DNA from: Xanthomonas bonasiae
Lineage (GTDB): Bacteria; Pseudomonadota; Gammaproteobacteria; Xanthomonadales; Xanthomonadaceae
Assembly: GCF_017163705.1 (NCBI RefSeq)
Contig: NZ_JAFIWB010000015.1
Coordinates: 50,085-114,084, forward strand
Length of the DNA: 64,000 nucleotides
Direction of reading: 5' to 3'
Shown piece by piece: positions 46,584 through 53,635 of the stretch (its first letter is position 1; every line of letters begins with the position of its first letter). A program made the position numbers and the translations under genes. The notes beneath the pieces are model-generated. The model saw nothing but the letters and a program-made list of their open reading frames with translations, did no database searches and was not told the DNA's origin.

Positions 46584-49375
46584 TGGACGGCGCGCACGTG
46601 CCCGGCGCGAGCGCGGTCGCGGACAACGCGGCACGGCGCACGCTGACCCGTTCCACCTGCTGCTACTGCGGCGTCGGCTGCGGCGTGCTGATCGAGACCG
46701 AGCACGGCGCCGACGGCGCGGCGCGCATCGTCGGCATCGAAGGCGACCCGCAACACCCGGCCAACTACGGCCGGCTGTGCAGCAAGGGCCGCACCTTGCC
46801 GGAGACCGTGCGCAGCCTGCATGGCCGCGCGCTGCAGCCGGAACTGCGCACCCATCGCGACGCGCCGCGGCGTGCGGTGGACTGGGCGGTGGCGCTGGAC
46901 AGCGTGGCCGAGCGCCTGGCCGGCATCGTCGAGCGGCACGGGCCGGACGCGGTGGCGTTCTACCTGTCGGGACAGCTGCTGACGGAGGACTACTACGTCT
47001 TCAACAAGCTGGCCAAGGGCCTGATCGGCACCAACAACATCGACACCAATTCGCGGCTGTGCATGTCCAGCGCGGTCAGCGGCTACAAGCTGGCGCTGGG
47101 CGCGGACGGCCCGCCGACCTGCTACGAAGACCTGGAGCTGGCCAGGACCGTGCTGCTGGCCGGCAGCAACATGGCCTACGCGCATCCGGTGCTGTTCCGC
47201 CGGCTCGAGGACGCGCGCGCGCGCGATCCGGACGTGCGCTGGATCGTGGTCGATCCGCGCCGCACCGACACCGCGGCGATGGCCGACCTGCATCTGCCGA
47301 TCCAGCCCGGTACCGACGTGGCGCTGTTCAACGGCATGCTGCACCACCTGATCTGGGAAGACCGCATCGACCGCGGATTCATCGCCGCGCACACCCAGGG
47401 TTTCGCCGAATTGCGGCAGACGTTGCGCGAATACACCCCGGCGATGGCCGCCGACCTCTGCGGCATCCCGGTCGCCGACCTGGTGCAGGCGGCGGAGTGG
47501 TTCGCTCGCGACCTGCCGGCGCTGTCGCTGTATTGCATGGGCCTGAACCAGTCCGCGCACGGCACCGACAAGAACCTGGCGTTGATCCATCTGCATCTGG
47601 CCACCGCGCAGATCGGCAAGCCCGGCGCCGGCCCGTTCTCGCTGACCGGGCAACCGAACGCGATGGGTGGGCGCGAGGTCGGCGGCATGGCGACGATGCT
47701 GGCCGCGCACCGCGAGATCGGCAGCGCGACCGATCGCGCCGACCTGGAGCGGCTGTGGCAGCTGCCGGCCGATCGCCTGTCGGCGCGTCCCGGCCTGCCG
47801 GCGGTGGCGCTGTTCGATGCGCTGCGCCGCGGCGAGGTCAAGGCGGTGTGGATCGCCTGCACCAATCCCGTGCACTCGATGCCGGACATCGCACAGGTGC
47901 GCGATGCCTTGCGCCAGGCGGAACTGGTGATCGTGCAGGAGGCCTTCGTGCATACCGACACGGTGCCCTACGCCGATGTGCTGCTGCCGGCGGCGAGCTG
48001 GGGCGAGAAGGACGGCACGGTGACCAATTCCGAGCGCCGCGTCTCGCGCGTGCGCAAGGCGCTGCCGGCAGCGGGCGCGGCCAGGCCGGACTGGTGGATC
48101 GCCAACGAAGTGGCGCGGCGGCTGGAAGCACGGCTGGACGCGCCGTCGGCCGGTTCGCGTTTCGGCTTCGCCGATACCGCGGCGGTGTTCGACGAGCACC
48201 GTGCACTGACGGTCGGCCGCGACCTGGACATCGGCGGACTCGACTACGCGCGGCTGGACGCGCAAGGCCCGCAGCAATGGCCGCTGCCGGCCGGCGCCGC
48301 GCATGGCCAGGCGCGGCGCTATGCCGATGGCGTGTTCGCCACCGCCGACGGGCGTGCGCGTTTCCATCCCACGCCGTACAAGCCGGTGGCCGAGCCGACC
48401 TCGGCACGGTTTCCGCTGCGCCTGCTGAGCGGGCGCCTGCGCGACCAGTGGCACGGCATGTCGCGCAGCGGCCGGGTGCCGGGGCTGTTCGCGCACAGCC
48501 CGCAGCCGGGCCTGCGCATGCATCCGCAGGACGCCGCGCGGCGCGGACTTCGCGCCGGCGACCTGGTGCGCATCGTCAGCAAGCGCGGCAGCTTGGTGTT
48601 GCCGCTGGAAGCGTGCGAGGAAATGCGCTCCGGCGACGTATTCGCGGCGATGCACTGGAACGCGCAGTTCCTGCACAGCGGCGGCATCAACGAACTCAGC
48701 CTGGGCGCGGTGGACGCGCGTTCGCAGCAGCCCGAGCTCAAGCACGCGGCAGTGCGTGTGGAGAAGGCCGAGTTCGGCTGGCACCTGCTGCTGGCCCGGC
48801 GCGGCGATGCGCTCGCGCTGCACGCGGCGGCGCAGCCGTGGCTGCGCGACTTCGGCTATGCCGCGTTGAGCCTGCAGGCCGAGGCCGGCGAGCAGGATCA
48901 GGCCTGGCTGGTGCTGCGCGCCGCCGCCGAGCAGGCGCCGGCGCCCGCGCAGCTGGAAGCGCTGGCCGCGGCGCTGGCGCTGGCCGGCGGCGACGCCGAT
49001 ACCCTCGAATACCGCGACGCGCGCCGCGGCCTGCTCAAGCGCGTGGCCTGGCGCGGCGCCGCGCCGCTCAGCCATCTCGACGGCCTGCTGCTGGCGGGTG
49101 CGCAGCGCGATGCCGGCGGCGAAGCGTTGCTGGAGCGCGCATTGAGCGGCGACGCCTGGCACGGCGCGCGGCTGGCGGCATTCGCGCAGGCCGGCGGCGC
49201 GGCGCGCGATCCGGTGGTGTGCCAGTGCACGCAGGTGCGCGAATCGGCGATCCGCGCCGAAGCCGCGCGCGGCGCGGCACCGGCCGAGATCCGCACGCGG
49301 CTGGGCTGCGGCAGCGTGTGCGGCTCGTGCATGCCGCAGGTGCTGCGGCTGTGCGCCACGGCCGCGAGCGCATGA
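46583..49375 (+). CDS. nasA: Assimilatory nitrate reductase catalytic subunit
   Basis: 930 residues, cytoplasmic (no Tat signal). The N-terminal [4Fe-4S] cluster is bound by Cys26-x2-Cys29-x3-Cys33 and Cys66. The molybdopterin-guanine dinucleotide domain includes NTNSRLCMSSAV (Cys160, the Mo ligand position) and QSAHGTDKNLALIHLHLATAQIGKPGAGPFSLTGQPNAMGGREVGG, typical of NasA. The C-terminus (about 885-925) adds a BFD-like [2Fe-2S] domain: VVCQCTQVRESAIRAE..RLGCGSVCGSC. No NasB/NasC-type electron-donor gene is in the window, so the donor (ferredoxin, flavodoxin or a distant NAD(P)H reductase) is not identified. Coupled to nirD. Confidence 0.94.
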   Translation: MDGAHVPGASAVADNAARRTLTRSTCCYCGVGCGVLIETEHGADGAARIVGIEGDPQHPANYGRLCSKGRTLPETVRSLHGRALQPELRTHRDAPRRAVDWAVALDSVAERLAGIVERHGPDAVAFYLSGQLLTEDYYVFNKLAKGLIGTNNIDTNSRLCMSSAVSGYKLALGADGPPTCYEDLELARTVLLAGSNMAYAHPVLFRRLEDARARDPDVRWIVVDPRRTDTAAMADLHLPIQPGTDVALFNGMLHHLIWEDRIDRGFIAAHTQGFAELRQTLREYTPAMAADLCGIPVADLVQAAEWFARDLPALSLYCMGLNQSAHGTDKNLALIHLHLATAQIGKPGAGPFSLTGQPNAMGGREVGGMATMLAAHREIGSATDRADLERLWQLPADRLSARPGLPAVALFDALRRGEVKAVWIACTNPVHSMPDIAQVRDALRQAELVIVQEAFVHTDTVPYADVLLPAASWGEKDGTVTNSERRVSRVRKALPAAGAARPDWWIANEVARRLEARLDAPSAGSRFGFADTAAVFDEHRALTVGRDLDIGGLDYARLDAQGPQQWPLPAGAAHGQARRYADGVFATADGRARFHPTPYKPVAEPTSARFPLRLLSGRLRDQWHGMSRSGRVPGLFAHSPQPGLRMHPQDAARRGLRAGDLVRIVSKRGSLVLPLEACEEMRSGDVFAAMHWNAQFLHSGGINELSLGAVDARSQQPELKHAAVRVEKAEFGWHLLLARRGDALALHAAAQPWLRDFGYAALSLQAEAGEQDQAWLVLRAAAEQAPAPAQLEALAAALALAGGDADTLEYRDARRGLLKRVAWRGAAPLSHLDGLLLAGAQRDAGGEALLERALSGDAWHGARLAAFAQAGGAARDPVVCQCTQVRESAIRAEAARGAAPAEIRTRLGCGSVCGSCMPQVLRLCATAASA

Positions 49376-49814
49376 ACGGCCGTGGTTTCCAGGCTGCCTC
49401 TGTGCCGGTCTCGGAATGTGCAGGAAATGCCGCAGGCGTCTGCCTTCCGCGTCGGGCGGGCGACAACGCGCAGCGCCGCGCCGGTGGCCAGCGCCTGCCG
49501 CAGCTGCGGCGGGTGAGTAACGCAATGAGACTGGCGCTCGCGAGATCTTCCCGCGTCGCACACGCGGCCGCCGCTGCGGGAGTGCGCGGCAACCGCGTGC
49601 AGATGAGCGGTCGCGGCGCGAGCGCCGCCCTGGTGTCCGCAGCGAATGGCGCGACGAACGTCGCATGCGCCCGCGGCCCGCACTGCGCCGCCGGCAGGGC
49701 CCGGCGAGCGCGCGCGTGGCGGGCGCAGGCAGACGGCATTGCGGATGGGCGCAGCCGGGCACAGGCGGGTGCGATGTCCTTGGGGTTGTTCCTTCTTTCT
49801 GGCTGGAGTCTGCG
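49376..49814 (+). other. 439-base gap between nasA and cobA; no gene seen
   Basis: High G+C, with only short unconvincing frames. No REP palindrome, sigma-54 element or strong terminator could be supported. GGAG at 49804-49807 is the ribosome site of cobA. Confidence 0.5.
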
Positions 49815-50594
49815 ATGAACGATGCAAGCGCGTCCGGTGTGCGTGGCGGCGGCGAAGTGGTGTTGCTGTCGGCCGGTCCTGGCGACCTGGAACTGCTGAC
49901 GCTGAAGGCGGTCAAGGCACTGGCGGCGGCGCAGGTGCTGCTGCTCGACGATCTGGTCAATCCCGACATCGTGCAGTTCGCGCCGCAGGCGCGGGTGATC
50001 CGCGTCGGCAAGCGCGGCGGTTGCCGTTCCACGCCGCAGGATTTCATCTGCCGGCTGATGCGGCGCTATGCGCTGCAGGGGGCTAATGTGGTGCGGGCCA
50101 AGGGCGGCGAGGCGTTGCTGTTCGGCCGCGCCGGCGAGGAGATCGCGTTCCTGCGCGCGTCCGGCGTGGCGGTGCGGATCGTCAATGGCGTCAGCGCGGG
50201 GTTCGCGGCGGCGGCCGGGCTGGGCATGTCGCTGACCCATCGCGACCACTGCCACGGCATCACCTTCGTCACCGCGCACACCCAGGACCATGGCGAGCCT
50301 GACTGGGCGGCGCTGTGCGCCACCCGCACCACGCTGGCGATCTACATGGGCATGGGCCGCATCGCCGCGCTGACCGCGGCCTTGCTGCGCCACCTGCCCG
50401 GCGCCACGCCGGCGGCGGTGGTGCAATCGGCGAGCCTGCCGCGGCAGGCGCAGTTGTTGACCACACTGGACCGCTTGGCCGCCGATGTCGAAGGTTTGGG
50501 CATCGGCGCGCCGGGGGTGATCCTGATCGGCGGCGCGGTGGGCGAAGCGCAGGCGCAGCCCGCGCAGTTGCACGTACTGCAGGCGATAGCGTGA
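49815..50594 (+). CDS. cobA: Uroporphyrinogen-III C-methyltransferase (SUMT)
   Basis: 259 residues. It uses two S-adenosylmethionine molecules to make precorrin-2, the sirohaem precursor. Motifs are GEVVLLSAGPGDLELLTLKAVKAL, VGKRGGCRSTPQDFIC (about 66-81) and TLAIYMGMGRI. The usual RxKGGDPFxFGRGGEE reads RAKGGEALLFGRAGEE, with Asp to Glu, so activity should be checked, although the rest is intact. GGAG lies seven bases before the ATG. It complements the truncated CysG at 37606 and supplies the NirB cofactor. It converges with the glg operon across a REP array. Confidence 0.9.
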   Translation: MNDASASGVRGGGEVVLLSAGPGDLELLTLKAVKALAAAQVLLLDDLVNPDIVQFAPQARVIRVGKRGGCRSTPQDFICRLMRRYALQGANVVRAKGGEALLFGRAGEEIAFLRASGVAVRIVNGVSAGFAAAAGLGMSLTHRDHCHGITFVTAHTQDHGEPDWAALCATRTTLAIYMGMGRIAALTAALLRHLPGATPAAVVQSASLPRQAQLLTTLDRLAADVEGLGIGAPGVILIGGAVGEAQAQPAQLHVLQAIA

Positions 50595-50647
50595 TTCCTT
50601 GCTCCCACAACTGACAACATGGGCATCTAAAATTCGCCAACGCTCCC

Positions 50648-51153
50648 TGTAGGAGCGGCTTCAGCCGCGACGAGCGAAGTCGCAGTGTCTCGGCATCGCG
50701 GAACGCCCCGAAACCGATGGCCCGAGCCATCGCGACATGTTGAACCCGGATGGGCCTACGGCTGCGGAGACAGTCGCGGCTGAAGCCGCTCCTACAGTGA
50801 ACCGCCTGGAATCTGCCGCGATCCTCTGTAGGAGCGGCTTCAGCCGCGACGAGCGAAGTCGTAGTGTCTCGGCATCGCAGAACGCCCCGAAACCGATGGC
50901 CCGAGCCATCGTGACATGTTGAACCCGGATGGGCCTACGGCTGCGGAGACAGTCGCGGCTGAAGCCGCTCCTACAGTGCACCGCCTGGAATCTGCCGCCA
51001 TCCTCTGTAGGAGCGGCTTCAGCCGCGACGAGCGGAGTCGCAGTGTCTCGGCATCGCAGAACGCTCCGAAACCGATGGCCTGAGCCATCGCGACATGTTG
51101 AATCCGGATGGGCCTACGGCTGCGGATACGGTCGCGGCTGAAGCCGCTCCTAC
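50648..51153. repeat. Three-unit REP/BIME array, 179-bp period
   Basis: Forward REP elements begin at 50648, 50827 and 51006, exactly 179 bases apart, and their inverted partners lie at 50773-50795, 50952-50974 and 51131-51153. Each pair faces inward around about 100 bases containing CGAAACCGATGGCC, GAGCCATCG and GGATGGGCCTACGGCTGCGG. The three units are nearly identical and no frame in them is a credible gene. The array lies between the converging cobA and glgX transcripts. Confidence 0.9.
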
Positions 51154-51172
51154 ACAGGGGGCTTGTCTGTAC

Positions 51173-51206
51173 GACAGCGGCCCAGCGATTGATCTGGGCC
51201 GCTGTC
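51173..51206. terminator. Perfect 13-bp hairpin after glgX, probable terminator
   Basis: GACAGCGGCCCAG (51173-51185) pairs perfectly with CTGGGCCGCTGTC (51194-51206) around an eight-base loop, 13 bases past the glgX stop on the minus strand. There is no T-run after it on either strand, so it may work as a Rho-assisted or 3'-end-protecting stem. Confidence 0.55.
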
Positions 51207-51218
51207 TGCCGCTTCGCG

Positions 51219-53393
51219 TTACGCCGCCGGTGCCGGCGGCGGCGCCGCATTCTGGTGCTGGGCGGCGGCGACCTTGCCGTCGCGTTCCGCGGCCAGCAGG
51301 GTCAGCGAGCGGCAGATGCCATGCCATTGCGAGCCGCCGGGCAGGCCGTGTTCGTGGTCGCGTTCGGCGGTGTCGATCAGCACGCGCCAGTGCTCGCCTT
51401 CGACCATCGGCAAGGTGAAGGTCACGTCCTCGGTGGCGCCGTTGACGATCATCAGCAAGGTCACGTTCGACGCGGCCTGGCGCAGGCCGCTGGACGGCGC
51501 CTTGCCGTCCAGGCGCATCATCAGCGCGCGTGCGTGCGGATCGTGCCAGGACGCATCGTTCATTTCCTCGCCGTCCGGCGCCAGCCAGCTCACGTCCTTG
51601 ATGCCCAGTTCTTCGTCGTAGACGCCGTCGAAGAAGCGTGCGCGGTGCAGCAGCGGATAGTGCGCGCGCAGGTGGGTCAGGCGCGTCACGAACGCGGTCA
51701 GCCGCTGCGCGCGCTCGCCGCTTTCCCAGTTCAGCCAGGTCAGCTCGTTGTCCTGGCAGTAGGTGTTGTTGTTGCCGCCCTTGCTGCGCCCGAACTCGTC
51801 GCCGGCCAGCAGCATCGGCGTGCCCTGCGACAGCAGCAGCGTGGCCAGCATGTTGCGCATCTGCCGCAGGCGCAGTGCGTTGATCTCAGGGTCGTCGCTC
51901 TCGCCCTCGACCCCGTAGTTGGCCGAGATGTTGTTGTCCGAGCCGTCGCGGTTGTCCTCGCCGTTGGCCTCGTTGTGCTTGTGCTCGTAGCTGACCAGGT
52001 CGTGCAGGGTGAAGCCGTCGTGGGCGGTGACGAAGTTGACCGAGGCGGTGGGGCGGCGGCCGCGGTGGTTGAACAGGTCGGCCGAGCCGGTCAGGCGCGT
52101 GGCCAGTTCCGCCAGCTGGCCTTCGTCGCCGCGCCAGAACGCGCGCACGTTGTCGCGGAACTTGTCGTTCCATTCCGACCAGCCGGGCGGGAAGCCGCCG
52201 ACCTGGTAGCCGCCGGGACCGACGTCCCACGGTTCGGCGATCAGCTTGACCTGGCTCAGCAGCGGATCCTGGCGGCAGGCGTCGAGGAAGCCGCCCTTGG
52301 GATCGAAGCCGTGGTGTTCGCGGCCGAGGATGGTGGCCAGGTCGAAGCGGAACCCGTCCACGTGCATCTCCGACACCCAGTAGCGCAGCGAGTCGTTGAC
52401 CATGCGCAGCGCGCCGGCATTGGTCAGGTCGAAGGTGTTGCCGGTGCCGGTATCGTTGATGTAGAAGCGGCGGTCCTGCGCCAGGCGGTAGTAGCTGGCG
52501 TTGTCGATGCCCTTGAACGACAGCGTCGGCCCCAGTTCGTTGCCTTCGGCGGTGTGGTTGTAGACCACGTCCAGGATCACTTCCAGCCCGGCGTGGTGCA
52601 GGCGCGCCACCATCTGCTTGAACTCGGCGACGGTGCGCGTGGCCATGTAGCGCGGCTGCGGCGCGAAGAAGCCGATGGTGTTGTAGCCCCAGTAGTTGCG
52701 CAGGCCCTGCTTGAGCAGATATTCGTCGTCGACGAAGGCGTGCACCGGCAGCAGTTCCACCGCGGTCATGCCGAGCCGCTTGATGTGCTCCACCACCTCG
52801 TCCACCTTGAGCCCGGAGAAGGTGCCGCGCCAGGCCTCCGGCACCGACGGATGGCGCATGGTGGTGCCGCGCACGTGGGTCTCGTAGATCACCGTGCGGT
52901 CCCAGGGCGTCTGCAGGCGCTGGTCCTTGCCCCAGGTGAAGGCCGGATCGATCACCGCGCACTTGGGCACGTAGGCGGCGCTGTCGCGGCGGTCGAAGCT
53001 CAGGTCCGCGTCCTTGTGGCCGATGGTGTAGCCGAACAAGGCAGGCGCCCATTTCAGCTCGCCGACCAGTTGCTTGGCGTAGGGATCGAGCAGCAGCTTG
53101 TTGGGATTGAAGCGGTGCCCGGCATCGGGCGCGTACGGACCGTACACGCGGTAGCCGTACAGCTGGCCGGGGCGCGCATCGGGCAGGTAGCCGTGCCAGA
53201 TTTCGTCGGTGTACTCGGGCAGCACGATGCGCTCGACCTCGCGGCCGCGCTCGTCGAACAGGCACAGTTCGACCTTGGTGGCATTGGTCGAGTACAGCGC
53301 GAAATTGACGCCCAGGCCGTCCCAGGTGGCGCCGAGCGGATACGAGCGGCCTTCGCGGATGCGGGAGCGGCGGGCGAGCTTGCGAAGCGGCAT
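51219..53393 (-). CDS. glgX: Glycogen debranching enzyme
   Basis: 724 residues. It is a GH13 isoamylase-type enzyme that cuts alpha-1,6 branches of phosphorylase-limit glycogen. An N-terminal CBM48 domain (SYPLGATWDGLGVNFALYSTNATKVELCLFD) precedes the barrel. Conserved regions are DVVYNHTAEG, GFRFDLAT (nucleophile Asp), LIAEPWDVG (acid/base Glu) and FVTAHDGFTLHDLVSY (third Asp). A 25-residue Ala/Pro-rich tail follows the last beta-domain. It is the last gene of the glg/tre operon, 9 bases after the DUF2934 gene. Confidence 0.95.
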   Translation of the reverse strand: MPLRKLARRSRIREGRSYPLGATWDGLGVNFALYSTNATKVELCLFDERGREVERIVLPEYTDEIWHGYLPDARPGQLYGYRVYGPYAPDAGHRFNPNKLLLDPYAKQLVGELKWAPALFGYTIGHKDADLSFDRRDSAAYVPKCAVIDPAFTWGKDQRLQTPWDRTVIYETHVRGTTMRHPSVPEAWRGTFSGLKVDEVVEHIKRLGMTAVELLPVHAFVDDEYLLKQGLRNYWGYNTIGFFAPQPRYMATRTVAEFKQMVARLHHAGLEVILDVVYNHTAEGNELGPTLSFKGIDNASYYRLAQDRRFYINDTGTGNTFDLTNAGALRMVNDSLRYWVSEMHVDGFRFDLATILGREHHGFDPKGGFLDACRQDPLLSQVKLIAEPWDVGPGGYQVGGFPPGWSEWNDKFRDNVRAFWRGDEGQLAELATRLTGSADLFNHRGRRPTASVNFVTAHDGFTLHDLVSYEHKHNEANGEDNRDGSDNNISANYGVEGESDDPEINALRLRQMRNMLATLLLSQGTPMLLAGDEFGRSKGGNNNTYCQDNELTWLNWESGERAQRLTAFVTRLTHLRAHYPLLHRARFFDGVYDEELGIKDVSWLAPDGEEMNDASWHDPHARALMMRLDGKAPSSGLRQAASNVTLLMIVNGATEDVTFTLPMVEGEHWRVLIDTAERDHEHGLPGGSQWHGICRSLTLLAAERDGKVAAAQHQNAAPPPAPAA

Positions 53394-53402
53394 GCGAAAT
53401 CC

Positions 53403-53591
53403 TTACGACGTGGCGGGGCCGTTGCCGGCCGGGGAAAGCGAGTGGTCTTGCGGATCGGCGCGGGCTTCGGCGTCGACCAGGCGTTCGGCCATGGCCCAAT
53501 GACGGGCGGCGCGGCCGTCGGGCCGGCCTTCGGCTTCCCAGATTTCGTGTGCGAGTTGTTCGATGCGGCGCTGGCGTGTTTCTGCGTCCAT
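53403..53591 (-). CDS. DUF2934 small protein embedded in the glg/tre operon
   Basis: 62 residues. RQRRIEQLAHEIWEAEGRPDGRAARHWAMAERLVDAEARAD matches the DUF2934 pattern (IAxxAYxLWExxGxPxGxxxxxWxxAE). Small, acidic-basic helical, no Cys, no membrane segment. It lies 44 bases after the treY stop and nine before glgX. Function is unknown; its position suggests a role linked to alpha-glucan enzymes. Confidence 0.75.
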   Translation of the reverse strand: MDAETRQRRIEQLAHEIWEAEGRPDGRAARHWAMAERLVDAEARADPQDHSLSPAGNGPATS

Positions 53592-53635
53592 GGCGGTCTT
53601 GTCGGGGGAAGGTGGCCAGCACGGCCACCGGCATG

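Noticed and set aside
50648..51153. CRISPR-like appearance of the regular repeats
   Set aside because: Units are 179 bases with nearly identical sequence throughout, so there are no variable spacers, and no cas genes are near.
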